A DNA stretch of 64,000 nucleotides, taken from assembly GCA_027186245.1 (NCBI GenBank), contig CP114495.1, forward strand, positions 8,982,501 to 9,046,500, in the 5' to 3' direction. Positions 35,118-47,682 of this stretch are shown here, one piece after another. This DNA is from Coriaria nepalensis (Eukaryota; Streptophyta; Magnoliopsida; Cucurbitales; Coriariaceae). The notes under the pieces were generated by a model, which searched no databases, was not told where the DNA came from, and saw only the letters and a program-made list of their open reading frames with translations. The position numbers were made by a program, and so were the translations under genes. Position 1 is the first letter of the stretch. Each line of letters opens with the position of its first letter.

Positions 35118-35531
35118 TTAATTTTTTCCAAAACACATATTGATTTCTCCGCCTTCAGCTTTGTACACAGAGTTCTCTCCGGTAGCTCCAACTCCAACCA
35201 AAGTGACTGCATTCTTTCCAGCATTTCTACCCGGAGCAATGCTGATATCTCCAAAATACAAGTTCTGTTTTTTGCCTTCAACCACAATCTTCTCACCATT
35301 TATAGCTATATTCCCTATAAATTTGTACATTGTAGGCTTCTCTTCTTCCTTAGTTTCAATAGCATTAGCATCTTCTGTCTCATTATCAACCTCCTCTTTA
35401 TCTAAAAAGTTGGTAGCCTTTATCTGCATCTTTTCTTCTTTAGGCTTCTTTTCTTCCTTAGTTTTGATAGCACTAGCATCTTCTACCTCAATCTCAACCT
35501 CCTCCTCTTCATCTAAAAAGTTGGTAGACAT
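35118..35531 (-). CDS. Unknown acidic protein with internal repeat (137 residues)
   Basis: A single open frame on the minus strand from ATG 35531. The N-terminal half has two related units, TNFLDEEEEVEIEVEDASA with IKTKEEKKP, then TNFLDKEEVDNETEDANA with IETKEEEKP, both strongly charged. The C-terminal half (from about residue 67, MYKFIGNIAINGEKI) is glycine-rich and beta-like, with DISIAPGRNAGKNAVTLVG, and ends EINMCFGKN. There is no signal peptide or membrane segment. I do not recognise the family. A conserved leader, cagttgatcatc just before the ATG, and a TATA-like tatttatag near 35850 are shared with the truncated copy at 34200, indicating a recent-to-moderate tandem duplication. The 137-residue reading could miss introns. 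Confidence 0.55.
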   Translation of the reverse strand: MSTNFLDEEEEVEIEVEDASAIKTKEEKKPKEEKMQIKATNFLDKEEVDNETEDANAIETKEEEKPTMYKFIGNIAINGEKIVVEGKKQNLYFGDISIAPGRNAGKNAVTLVGVGATGENSVYKAEGGEINMCFGKN

Positions 35532-36327
35532 TCCGATGATCAACTGTAAAATATGAAAAATATACGTTAATTTTAATGACTCGTTTAAAAAAACTTAAAA
35601 CAATTGAGAAATGCCCTCAACGATACTAATTATTTATATACTTTTCTAGGTTTGAGATGAACAAATAAGATCAAGAACAAGAGTTTAGAAAGTACATGAA
35701 GGAAGCTAACTAATTTCTTGGTGAAACCAAGAGAATATAGGACACAAGGACCCACCTGTGTGGTAAAACCACCAACGAAGTTCTTGATTTTAGCTTGCTA
35801 TAGGCATAGGATATGATCCGATTCAGGTTACTAGAAGAAGGTATTTATAGTAGTTGCAGTAAGATAGACGGTCTATTGTGTATTTGCCTTACCCTCTCAT
35901 ATCTCAATTGAGAATTGTCACTAGTTTTGCCGACGGGCATTGTCTATTTGCCTATTTATAGTAGGTATTTATGTCCAGTAAGAGCTTACCCTCTCAAAAG
36001 GCAGAGATTTCATTAGTTTTGTATACGCTAAAAAGTTTTGGGCCTGCAATTGTAAAATATCTTCCATATAAGATGAAGAGGCCTCTTTATATGTTGTAGG
36101 AGTAATTTACACGACACGACGTTTCGTATAAAATATTCTGTATAATTTGAGTTAGCGTAATTTAGTATAATTTGTAGTCAGAATCTGATTTGAACTAATA
36201 AAAATTGATCATGATTGTTTGAGCTTAAATTTATACTAAATATCAGATGAATTGCAAAAACACGTGTATGCGTTGGGGTAGGGATTCAGTCCAGACGTTG
36301 AGTTTGCAGACCCATTCAAATCAAGGT
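35532..36327. promoter_or_regulatory. Upstream region of the acidic-protein gene, duplicated near 34201-34560
   Basis: Blocks shared with the left copy, in the same order, include gaaaaatatac, ttttaatgact, ggtatttatag, a tcc(a)gtaag block and a final taaatatca block near 36238 (34499 in the left copy). The shared TATA-like element suggests the duplication carried the promoter. Confidence 0.5.
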
Positions 36328-36481
36328 TAAGATTTATTCAAAAGGTAATCTGGTCGTCCACAAGCTGCCATGTCAAGTAATAAAGTAAATAAATGATCAA
36401 TTAATGAAAAAAATAAACTTAAATTCATTCATTAACGTGGTAGCTTGTGGATGACCGGATCACATTTTGAATAAATCTTAA
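36327..36481. mobile_element. 153-bp MITE with ~45-bp terminal inverted repeats
   Basis: Positions 36328-36372 and 36436-36480 are inverted copies beginning taagatttattcaaaa and including ccacaagct, with a few mismatches. TTAA lies at both outer ends (36327-36330 and 36478-36481), so the target duplication could be TTAA or TA. The interior is only about 60 AT-rich bases. It sits at the 5' edge of the LINE remnant. I cannot name the superfamily. Confidence 0.75.
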
Positions 36482-36484
36482 TCC

Positions 36485-39400
36485 TCCTTTTCCGGGTGCT
36501 CTTTTTACCCATTGTAATAACATGTTGGGTTTTGCGAGGGTTTATTCTAGGTTGGATAGAGTTCTTGTTTCTCAAGATATTTGTAACTTATTTAATGGAA
36601 GGGTGGTGCACTTAGAACGAATTCATTCAGATTATTGTCCGCTTCTTTTTCAGTATTCTACGCTCACTTATGACGGTCCTCGTCTTTACCGTTTTCAAAG
36701 AATGTGGGTTTCTCATCCCACTTTTATGGATAGAGTTAGATCTTTCTAGTTTTCCACTCATTCAAATCATTTGCTTAGGATTGCTATCAAATCAAGTCTA
36801 CAAGAGATGCATTGAAGGTTTGGAATATGAAAGTTTTTGGGATTATTTTTTCGGATCTAAATACGTGGAAGGATAAGGTTGATCACTTGGAATCTATTCT
36901 AGAGAATGGGTGGGTGGAAGATCTTACCGCTCCTTGTATAGCTCGAAATCGTAATCTTGGGAGCAAGAGTTATTTGATGTCATCCCTTTGTTAATCATCA
37001 ACGGGGATAATTCCTTTCCCACCACTTCTTTTTCTTTGGACGAATTGAAAACTACGGTTTGGGCTATGCACATTGATGGTGCTCCGGGCATTGATAGTTT
37101 TTTGGTTGGTTTTTTCCAATCGTGCTGGTTGCGGATGATCTTTTAGAAGCGGCTAATTCTTTTATTTAAGGAGACCTCATTCCAGATTCCATTTCCTCGA
37201 CTCTTTTGGTATTAATTCCCAAAAAAGCATGTCCTACTGATCTTAAAGATTTTAGGGCAATTAGTTTGTTTTACGTGGTCTACAATATTTTTTCTAAGAC
37301 TCTTTATACTCGCCTAGCAACTATTCTCCCTAAGTTGATTTCTGAGTCTCAACATGGTTTTGTTAAAAACCCATTGCGGAGGCTGTTGGTTTAGCTCAGG
37401 AGTTATCTTGGGATTTGGGTAAACAAGTTATCGGGAGTGATATCATTTTCAAGCTTGACATGATGAAAGCGTATGATCATTTGGAATGAGCTTTCCTAGA
37501 TAAGGTTCTTCTTCAATTTGGCTTTTCCGATTGCTTTCGTCGGGTGATTGGTAGTTGCTCTCAAAATATATTTTTCTTGGTGGTTTTCCAAAGAGTTTAT
37601 AAGGGTCATTCTTTGGGTCAACGAGGTTTGAGACAAAGAATTCCATTACTCCTATACTCTTCATTATTGTCGAAGAAATCCTTAGTAGGAATATCTATAA
37701 TTATGTTCCAAACGACTTAATTAAACCGTATATTTCCAAGCACGGCTGTTCGCTTGTTTCACACATTCTTTTTGTTGATGATGCCCTTCTTTTTTGTAAT
37801 GGTAGTTATCTAACTTACAAAATTTGATGAATGTTATCCATGCTTATGAAAGGGTGTTGGGTCAAAGGGCTAATGCCTCCACAAGTGATTTTTTTGTGCA
37901 TCCGCGATGCTCGATTTCTCGGATTAATATCATTGCGAGAGTGATGTCATTTCACAATGATTCTTTTCCTTATATTTCTTTAAGGGTCCCGGTTACCTAT
38001 GGCTTTTATTAAGGCTCAAAATTTTGAGACTTTGCTCAATAAAGTGGCAGTTAAACTTGATGGGTAGCAATCCCATTTTCTCGCGATTGGTGGTCAACTA
38101 ATTTTAATCAAACATGTTTTATCTTCGATTTTGTTACACTTGCTTACAATTTCGGCGGTTCCTAAAGGGGTGTTGGATCGGGTTGAGAAAATCATGGCGA
38201 GTTTCTTTTAGGATTCCAAAGCCGGAGTTCGGAAACATCATTGGGTTAGTTGGGAGAAAATTTGCTCGGATATGTCTAGTGGCGGGTTAGGGATTCAGAG
38301 TTTGCATGATATGAATCGGACTTTAATTTTGAAGAAGATTTGGTGGCTTTGCAATTCTTCTTCATTGTGGAGTTCGTACATGCAGGCGCAGTATACGGAG
38401 GGCTGCCCGCCTTTTCTTTGGACTACTTCCCCTTCTTCCTCGCGGGCTTGGAAAGAAATTATCCAATCGGTTTCTCTTTTTCTTTAGTTGGAGAAATAGA
38501 GGATGTGTGCGGAAGTTCGATCTCGTTTTGGTTTGATAATGGGGGGGTAGGGTTCTCGCTCAATGGTTACAAGATTAATTAATGCTTAGAGGTTTCGTTA
38601 CAATATGTTGTTAATGATGATGTTTGGCATTTGGGGGTTACAGATCAATTCTTGATTGATTTTTTAAATGATAAGATCTTGGTTTTAACGTCCCAAAATG
38701 ATCGCATGATTTGGCCTCCTTTCAAAACCAGCCAATTTATGATTACATTGGCCCGACGCTTTATTGTTGGAATGGATGTTGTTATTCCACATTTTAATTT
38801 TGTTTGGGTTGCTAAGTGCCGAATTAAAATCAAGCTCTTTAGTTGGCGTATTTTCCATAACTCGGTGGCAATGAAATCTAATCTTAGAAGGATAAGGATC
38901 TCGCTAGCTTCTGGGTGTGTTTGATGCGCTACTCATCGAGAAGAAACGGTTCAATATCTTTTTATTGCTGGCGAATCCGCTCATTAGGTATGAACTTTTT
39001 TCCACATGATGTGCTGCTTTTTATTTGTTAATCAACTATAGGTTGATAGGTTTCGTCTTTGGTGGGAAGCGTTTCCTTCTTCGTTTTAGTTGCATCAAAT
39101 TTGTAGTAGATTGCTCCCTCTCCTCGTTGCTTGGGAGTTATGGTTAGGTCGCAATAATGCCATTTTTAAAAATGTTAGGATGAGGGGAGCGTCCATTAAC
39201 CACAAAGTTCTTCTTTAGGTTTCCGAGCTTAACAAAGCCAGCTCGATGGATTTTTCTAGACCCTCTAGGTCTAATGATAGTTTTTCCTTGTTGAGCTCGG
39301 GTGTTCGCCTTGCCGTCCGCTCTTGAGGAGGGTTGCCATTTTCATGTGGGTTACACCTACTTATGGGTTGTTTACACTGAGCATTGGGGCATTTAAACGT

Positions 39401-39760
39401 AGGAGGACATCAACTTGTAGAGGGGTTATTCGGGATCATATTGAGAGTGTTATAGGGGTTTTTGCTAGGACTTTGGATTATGAGAATGGTTTCTAGGCCG
39501 AGGTTTTTGGTTTATTTTACGGCATCCAGTTTGCACTCCGGTAGGGTTCATAAATCACTCTTATTAAGAGTGATTCTCGTTCTATAGTTCAAGCGATTAA
39601 TAATGAATGATACCCTGAATTGGAAGCTCCTTTCAATTTGGTTTGGGAATATATTTAGTTTTGGTTCTTCTCTTTTACTTTGTCTATTCATCACATGTAT
39701 AGGAAATACAATGAGGTAGCGGATGCTCTTACCCGTATTGGCATAAAAAAAAGAGAGTAA
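36485..39760 (+). mobile_element. Decayed L1-type LINE (non-LTR retrotransposon)
   Basis: Broken plus-strand frames follow the order of a plant L1 element. First comes the endonuclease C-terminus (SRLDRVLVS, then HSDYCPLL near 36550-36650). Next is reverse transcriptase, with VLIPKK and LKDFRAISL near 37206-37270, SESQHGF near 37345 and FVDDALLFCN near 37770. Then come a GLGIQSLHDMNRTLILK block near 38285, a zinc-binding-type region near 38850 and an RNase H-like end with ADALTRIG near 39720. Multiple stops and frameshifts break all parts, and the 5' end is missing. It is not capable of transposition. A short A-rich stretch at 39745-39753 may be the remnant of its tail. Confidence 0.8.
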
Positions 39761-41066
39761 CGAAGTAAAGCTTATTTAATTATTATTTTTTCTCTCCTAT
39801 TAATTATTTTATTAAAATAATAATAAATAATATTCTCTCATTAACTCTTTTATTAAAAAATAAATAAATAAATAAATAAATAATATTCTTCCATTCACTC
39901 TTTTATTTAAAAATAATTATTATTATATTTAATTGATTTAAATAATATAATAAAAAAATCTGATATAGAATTGTCTGAAAATATATTAACTAAAATTTCA
40001 TATAAGTTAAAATTAAGTTTTAATTTGAAGAAATTTATTTTTAAAAAAACTAGTATAAATGCTCTTAAATTTTAAACCCATATAAATACTTTATCTCCCT
40101 AAACTATCATTATGGTAGATTTAAGCCTCTTAACTACCACCTCTTAGAAATACTTCTCTTAATCTAGCATCATATTAGACATCCCATTAAACTACCATAT
40201 ATTAAAAATATCCCTTTAAACTATTGTTCTATCAAACCTAGCCTCTTTCTCTCCTCCTTCGAACTATTAGGATATTTTTAATATAGATCATATTCATGGA
40301 TATATATCAAATATATTTGAAATGGGTTATGAAAATATTGTTTAATCTGACTTGTATGAGATATCGATGGGTAGGTAGAGAATATGACCACATTTTAAAA
40401 ATGTTTCTCTTAAAATTTAAACTATCATCATGTTAGACTTAGTCATATTCATATTTTGGGAGATACTAAATCTAATAAAAAGATAATTTATGAGATTAAG
40501 TTTAATAAAATAATAATTTAAGGAGAATAATCCCAATATGTGATAATTTATGAGTTAAATCAAATATAATAGTAGTTTAAGAGACTATTTCAAAGACGTG
40601 ATAATTTAGATCTTCAAGTTTAGGGGGCATGAAGTAGTTAGCAATTGGGTAAAGTATTATTTGGCCAAATTAATAACCATTGAAGAATGATGTGGCTGTT
40701 TTGTAATTTTCTTTGTTCTCCTTCAGTTTGAATCTAACGGTCGAATGTATGGTGTAAAACGCACTAGGAGCCTATTTAAGAATCCGATCGACGTGGACGG
40801 TTAGGATCGACTTTTAAACTCTGATTTATTGAAAAGTCAATCAATCCGACAGTCATCACGACCGAGAACCAGCGAGCTATAATAGTCCTTCCTCATACTG
40901 ACCCGAACGACGTCGTTCGTTAAGTTTTTATAAACCTTCGAACTTGAGACGAGCCACAAAGCCTGGCAAAAATGGAGGTGATTTGAGACCTAGAAAGTAG
41001 AAAGCCCTCGATCAAATACGGATTATCTCTCTGCATTTTTATTTTTTTTAAGGGATCTCTGCAGAA
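39761..41066. other. AT-rich intergenic region and promoter of the Ser/Lys-rich gene
   Basis: 39.76-40.7 kb is very AT-rich with taaataaata runs and repeated short phrases (aactac/cattaaacta), perhaps an old element. From about 40740 to 41066 base composition rises, as expected of promoter and 5' leader; gacgtcgt near 40911 resembles a bZIP/CRE-type core. Confidence 0.5.
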
Positions 41067-42680
41067 ATGATGATCGACGATCACTGGGATTTTCTGGTAT
41101 TCAATCTCCCTCTCTTTCTTTATGTTTTCCATTTTAAAAATTATGGGCTCTGATTACTCTGCTTTTCTGAGTCTATTGTTTCTCCTCCGATTCTAAAGAT
41201 TGCTTAATTTTAGGGCTTAATGTTGTAACTAGGGCTTTTTTCTAGTTCAGTTTTGGTATCTCAATCTGATTTTGTTAGAGCTCTTGAGGTTTTGAATCCG
41301 TCTGATCTTCTTGCTTACTATTCCTGATTTTCCAAGTTTTAGTGTTTTTCCTGATTGACCTATATGTATAGGAAGAAATTGAAGCTCCAATGTGGGTGGA
41401 CCTTTCCATCGAACCTACTTCAACCAATAATCAAAATAGGTAAGCTATTTATTATATGACTACTAATTGTGAGAGATCTGTTACTTGCTAGTTCCTTATT
41501 TTTACCATATTCATCATTTTCTTAAAATTTTCAATTTCAGAATCGATGATTGGTTCGACAGAAGCCACCTGTAAGCTCCCTCTTTCAAAGTCCACAGCAT
41601 TTTGTGTAAAACCAGATATGTTATTCATAATTCGTGTATATATATATATTTAATTTCTTGGTATATTACCAGATTTCATCATCAGTCTTCCCATGAGATT
41701 AAGTCGGCGGTAGATTTCGATTTAGCTGGAGCCGCTTCACCCAATCTTCCGGGCTCAGTCTCGAAATCAAGAGGCAAAGATTACAATAACAAGAAATGGG
41801 GAAGAAATCAAGGTAAAGATTTCTCGTTAGCTGAACATCACCCGGTACAGGTTCTAAGTGGGAAATCTACTACAAAATCAAATCCCCAATCAAGCTTCAC
41901 AAATTCAAAAGGAACTTCTAGTTCGAAATCGAGTTTAGTCACTTCAAATTCTACAAGTCTGAAGTCAAAGCCTTCATTGACTTCTCGGAATTTGGCCAAG
42001 AAGAGAATTGAAAGTGGGTCAAGCAGTAGTACCATAACAACTAATAAGAGTCCTAGGAAAAGCTGTGTTACTCGAGAAGTTGCATCAGGCGGAGGGAAGT
42101 CTTCCTCGAGCAAGTCTAGTGTGGGGTCCTCTTTGAATCCCGGTTGTTATGATGTTAGAAAAAATTCAACATCTACGTCGAAATGTCAACATAGGTCAAC
42201 CTGGGAGAAAAGCAATGCGGCCAGAATGACTCAATCAGCCAAGGATAAAGTAAAAACCACAGCTAAGATTCGAGTTGAGGAAAATAAGAGACCGGACCAA
42301 GAAAGGTTTTGTGCAAAACCAAAGGCAAGTATCTCATACCAAAACTTGTATTAGTGAATTATCATTTTTTAAATTTTCTTGATTTCATTTTTCATATTAA
42401 TGAGTCTCTTGGATTTAATCAGAATGTTGGTGCAAAAGCTTTGGGGCCAAGCAGAGTTGATCAACAAAAGGCTTGTACTACTGCTGCTGCTTTAAAAGGT
42501 AAGGAGAGAGCGGTTCAAGGTGGTGGGGCCAATGGAATTTCCGGTGTCGGGAGGGGCATTTCTGATAGTTGGAAGGGGACGATGGAGAGGATTGTCAAAT
42601 CAAAGGAAAAAGTCAATAGTCAAAGGCAAACGGAGATTCAAGGAAATGAAATCCAGAGGAGAGTTGTCTTCTTTAGATGA
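41067..42680 (+). CDS. Plant-specific Ser/Lys-rich protein of unknown function
   Basis: Five exons, 41067-41096, 41372-41439, 41541-41570, 41673-42324 and 42423-42680, give 345 residues with matching phases. The conserved N-terminus (DDHWDFL, EEIEAPMWVDL, then IDDWFDRSHLFHHQSS) is shared, as I recall it, with a plant family of unknown function. The rest is low-complexity: serine, lysine and threonine-rich (SGKSTTKSNPQSS, SSSSKSSVGSS), basic and probably disordered, with VEENKRPDQERF before the last exon. There is no catalytic motif, membrane segment or signal peptide. Its basic character fits a microtubule- or nucleic-acid-associated protein, but this is inference. The last intron (42325-42422) starts with GC rather than GT; the next GT would break the frame. 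Confidence 0.75.
42325..42422 (+). other. GC-AG intron
   Basis: The donor reads AAG|GCAAGT, the usual consensus of the rare GC class, and the acceptor is ATCAG. Using the nearby GT (42329-42330) changes phase and leads to a stop within about 12 codons of exon 5. Confidence 0.7.
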
Positions 42681-43214
42681 GAGAGCGTGGATATGGTAGA
42701 ATGTGGGTCTCTTCTAGTCTGTAAATATAGTATAAAACTAGAATCTCTTCCAGCTTGTATTGAAGGATTATTACGGGATGAGATGATCAAATCTTTTCTA
42801 GCCCTCTTTTCCCCTCTAAAAATGTGTTGGGTGCTTTTGGTTCAATGGCTCCTAACAATTTTTCGGACTGGTTTTGAGATTTTTCACATTTCTGGGTTGT
42901 ATTTGTCCCTATTTTTTGTTAACACTATTAATCAGCTACCTCCATATTCTAGCCAATTCAAGCTTCTTCACTACGAAATTGATTGATAAGAAGGCAAAAG
43001 AGCAATTTAAGGCTGGATGATCTCTCGATCATTTCAGCAATTAAGTGCAAACTCTCATAATTAACAACAGGAAGAAATCAAGGTTCAATTTACATCAAAC
43101 ACAAAATCATCTCCACCATCCATTTTACAGCCTCAAATCTCCATACAACAACTCCTCCAAACTTGACTACTTGAGTAATGATTCAGATTGATACAATGAG
43201 CCTTGATTCCGAGC
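42681..43214. other. Region between convergent genes
   Basis: About 530 bases separate two tail-to-tail stop codons (42680 on plus, 43215 on minus), so it should hold both 3' untranslated regions. A plus-strand open frame at 42687-42986 is hydrophobic but has no family resemblance. Confidence 0.6.
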
Positions 43215-46200
43215 TTACCTTCTTAGAGCACCGTAATTTCTGGTTACCTGGTAAGAGAAAAGTAAAAGTTATTACTTTGAGATAGGAAAAAGAAAACAAG
43301 AGAAAAAAACTAAAAGATATGAACCAACCCGAGTTTGAGATTGGTTTACTCTCTTTGCCACCTCATCATCCTCGTCCTCATCATTATCATCATCATTACT
43401 CATGAGAATCCTTTGAACCGAAGAGTGGTCCGATTTCTTTCCTCGCTTTGAGGATGATTGGGTCGAACCTCTACCTCTCACCCTAGGAGTAGCTCTCTTA
43501 CGCCCTCTCCCTTGCACACTCGCATCATTTTCCTTAAAAAAAAGAATTTGAAAATGACATTTATTTCAAATTATAACTATACAAATTAAAAGTGAGTCAA
43601 ATATCATATAAAGAAAGCAAATGAAGATTCTCATACCGAACTGTCACTAACTTCTTCAATTCCTTTATCTTCTTCGTTCAAATCAGAATCATTATCATCA
43701 ATGTCCATGCTTCGAGAGGCAGATCTGCAGTAACAGCATTATCAAACAACATATTCCAATATTTTACCTATTGTTTTGTTTTTTGGTTTTAAGTTTTCGA
43801 TCGTATAAGTTTATAATTTGTTTTATTCTTATGGAGGTAAGGTTTATGACCCTCTCCTATAGATTGTATTTCTTTTAATTTTATAATAAAACTGGTCGGT
43901 TCCTGCTAAACCCAACTCTACCTTTCTTATACCAACCAGATTGTTTTTTCTTTATTTATTTTAAATTTTGCTTAAAAGTAAAATAAAGGAAACTACCTCT
44001 GAGAATGGCGGACCCCAAGAGTTGCATCAAGGGTGGTCTGCTTTAGATTGCTCGAGCCTCTGCCCCTACCTCTTCCCCTTGTAGCTTTACCTCTACCACG
44101 CTCCGAAACATCATTGGTTGATCTAGTTGACCCTTTTCGGCCTCTACTTGTTGTTGCCTTTGAGGCTGATGCTTGTGTTCTGTCATCTTCATCATCGCTA
44201 AATGGTACTTCAGATCCGATTCCTGTAGTACTTTTCGTACTTCGGAAATTCTACATGAAAATGGGAAATTTGATGCATTAAAAAATAAGAAATAGTAGCT
44301 CATTTTAAAGAAAAAAGTCGAGAATACACCGACTTACTTGAAGGGAATGAGCAGAGGATGAGAAAGGTGTAGGATCCCTAGAGTGTGTAGCAGATGACCT
44401 TTCCTTGACTTGTTCCTGCAAAAGTTTCCTTGCCTCCATGCACTCTCCAACTTTAAGTATCAAATCTTCCTCTTCAAACTTAAGAACATCTACATCCGAA
44501 TCCTTAGCAATTCTGTTCTGAAAAAGAAAAGGAGAAAGGGTTAAGAAATGATCAGCTTCAACCTTATATAAGAGACGATACAAATAAACATAGGAGTATT
44601 ACTCACTCGTGTTTCTTCAAGATTGTACTGCACACAAGCATAGAAGGCCATCTTGTCATCCTTGTTCACAAAATTGTGTAATGCTACGTCCAAATCATTG
44701 ACAGGAAGAATCTCCATTTTCTGCAATAACATCATTTAAGAGACTTGTCACTAGAACATTAGTCTTTCCATGAAATTCATACCGGTTAACATTCATTAAG
44801 TTCATACCGGATTACTTTCAGCAACCAATGCTTCTATGTTCTGTTGATTTAGTTCTTCTGGGCGAAGCCTTTCAGAATCATCAAATTTACCTACAATGTT
44901 TAAACAATGAGCAGGAATTAGAAGGATAAAAGAAAAAGAGATACTGTATATGTCATCCAAAAAGAGCACGACTGTGAACCCATGTGGTCAGAATTAGAGA
45001 AACAATAACATTGGGTTGAGGATTTTTAACACCTTCATTCCGACCCTTTTTTGAAGCCTTTGAGAATATAAGAATGTCTTGAGGATTTGCAACCTAGAAA
45101 AATTCAAGATACCATTATATTTTTCACATGTGATGACTTGTGAAAAGATCCAAAGTGGCTTTTTCAGATTTGAATGATAGAAGACAACTACCTTTCCCAC
45201 ATACTTCTGTCCGAATCTTTGAGGGTTTATTGTCATAAATCCAGAGTAATCTACCTACAAAAATCAACTAACGATGTTAAGCACCAAATATAAAACAAGG
45301 CTTGCTCTTAGTTATTATAAACAATAAGTGTGATTTTTACCTTTATCCGGACTAATGGGAGTTTGAGCTCCGATTTATTAACAGCGTTTTTGCTTGATTT
45401 CTCTATCAAATTTCTGACCTAAAAAGTTCTAAGGTAATTATACGCATACACAGAGAGATCCTACAAACTCTTTCACTATAAGGAAACAAAAATTACCACT
45501 TTGTCCAAATGTTCAAGAATTGAATTATGATCATTAGGATCAATGTCAGGTTCATCCTTCAATACAATCTGTTTGATGAAAATTCAGCAAATTTATCCAC
45601 ACAAAAAAAAAAAAAGAAGACTGGTGTGAGCAGGGAAAAGCGCAATACTACTTACCTCAGTGTATTCAAAAGGTCTGACAGACATCAAGGGAATCTTGGT
45701 TGACCGGTATTGATTCCCCTGCATATATACAAACATGAATTTCTAAACTATAGATACATCCTTAAAAAAGATGCATTTTAATTTTATTTATTTATTTTTT
45801 CGCATAGACAACCTTAATCTCTAACAGAAGGACATGCTTCGGCTTTGATTCTCCATCAATCAGTGATGTTGCAACTGAAGAACCTGGCTGTGTAATGTGG
45901 AAGCCCATCCCTGGAACTTCCTTTAGAAAACAGCAGACAAAAGAAAAGAAAAAGATCCAATATTATTCACCAAAAATGATAAACAAGATTATAAAATTAT
46001 AAAAATTTTATTCAACAAAACCTTTGGATCAACCAGACATTCATGTTCATGTCCCCATACTATGAAGTCCAAGAAGCGTGGTAAGAAATGCTCATTGATT
46101 GCATTTTTGGGGTTTGTCTTTACTCTGTAGAACCCGATCATAATTTTCAGGTTAATAATATAATAACATCATTTAAAATTGCATTATGGAAATAACAACA

Positions 46201-47587
46201 CACAACCTGTTTTGATGAAGTACCAGAATGTTGAACCAGTCTGACCCTTGACAGTCTTCTTGAGGTTCTGGTCTCATCCATTGTACAGCATGTGGAGTCT
46301 GAAAAGCAAACAGTAATAAGCCAATATCGAGTGAGTCTAGAGTACACATGGAGCAGCTACTTCAACAGCTACAATCAAGCCACATCAGCACAAAAAGTTT
46401 TAGTTTCTGAAAAGTTGGCTCGATCTTAGCTGTTGCAGTATTCTACTCCATGTGTAATCTAGAATTCCTCAAACAAAAGACACCTCCGAGCAGCCTTCAA
46501 GTTAGTTAAAAAGAATACCTGAAACATTCTATTCAACCGTTCATCTCTGATGTTTCCTAGACCATAAAGGGCTACAGCTGTTGAGCCCTGAAAAACATCT
46601 AAGTAATAAGAAGAGTGATGAATAATACCCATGAAGCTTTGTTTGATCAAAACTAGAGACAAACCTTCCGGATAAGAATGGGGTAGATAGTAATTTGACC
46701 AACACCAGAACCACCAAGAACCATTTTCCCAAAATAGTTAACAAGGTTGCATGCCGAGAGAATGTCTACCGCAGAAAGGTTGTCTACTCCAGCAGGATCA
46801 TCATGGTTTCCATGAATACTGAATACTGGTAAACCAACATTGAAGTGAGGATCTTCATAGTTTACATGACCAAACCTGTTAGAAACAAAAAAGAGATTTT
46901 TGACTCAAAACAAAAGAAAAAACAGTTCAATTACATGTGAAATCAGTTCTAGATGTCAAATCCGTTCAAAAGAGAGAGTTTTGACTCAATTACATGTTTT
47001 GGAAGTTGACAGTCTGGTCGCTGACAACTTGAAACTGCACTGGCTGATCATTGAGGCAATGGTGTCGAAGAATCTCAATAGCTTTGACCAATGTTGACCT
47101 TGATGGCTTATTTTCATGGAAAAGATCACCACCTAGAAGTAAAAAATCCACCTAAATGTTTTCCAACATATTAACACAAATCACACATTATTAAGTATAG
47201 ATATCAACAAGTAAGTTCCATATACAGTTTAGATATTACATAGTCCCCTCAAATTTCAACTCGAAGATCAAATCTACTTCATTACCTGTTTTTGCTGTGC
47301 TATTGCACATATCTCCTCAAATGCTTGGAATGAATCATGTCGTCGTACTTCATCCTTCTCTAAATATCCCAAATGGCAATCTGTTGCTACGAGTATCCGT
47401 AGTGTATTTCCGATCTCCTCCCTAACATTTCCATAAATTAGAAACCCCGTTATAAAAAGAAAACACACACACGCACACTTAAACAAGCTTCCCCTTTCCT
47501 CAATCATTACTTCTATTATTAATATTTTTTTCTTTTCAATGCATCATAAATCAATCGAACCGGGGTTTACGTTGACAAGTCTTCCAT
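43215..47587 (-). CDS. MRE11: Double-strand break repair nuclease MRE11
   Basis: Twenty minus-strand exons: 47587-47571, 47421-47286, 47151-46994, 46875-46665, 46587-46519, 46298-46207, 46124-46022, 45920-45813, 45718-45656, 45568-45497, 45418-45341, 45254-45192, 45093-45033, 44890-44808, 44720-44607, 44517-44338, 44250-43997, 43724-43637, 43532-43329 and 43247-43215, giving 728 residues (Arabidopsis 720). MRE11, with RAD50 and NBS1, resects double-strand breaks and activates ATM signalling. Phosphoesterase metal ligands are visible: DCHLG (20-24), GGDLFHE (58-64), GNHDDP (127-132) and WGHEHE (251-256). The capping domain follows, then a C-terminus rich in RG repeats ([14 protein letters not shown]), acidic patches and the conserved end NYGALRR. 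Exon 1 is only 17 nt (MEDLS plus a split Thr codon) and is the least certain part. Gene order and phases are consistent throughout. Confidence 0.95.
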
Positions 47588-47668
47588 ACTTTTCCACGCT
47601 CCAGAAACCTAAAGGGGAGAAAAAATATAGATACAGCTAATCAGTAAAACCCCAATGGAGAGGGTTTA

Positions 47669-47682
47669 GGGGGGGGGGGGGG
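47669..47682. repeat. Poly-G run (14)
   Basis: A 14-base G homopolymer about 80 bases upstream of the MRE11 start codon, in its 5' leader or promoter. Confidence 0.9.

Noticed and set aside
44033..44281. Plus-strand frame rich in Pro and Leu
   Set aside because: Antisense shadow of the RG-rich MRE11 exon 17.
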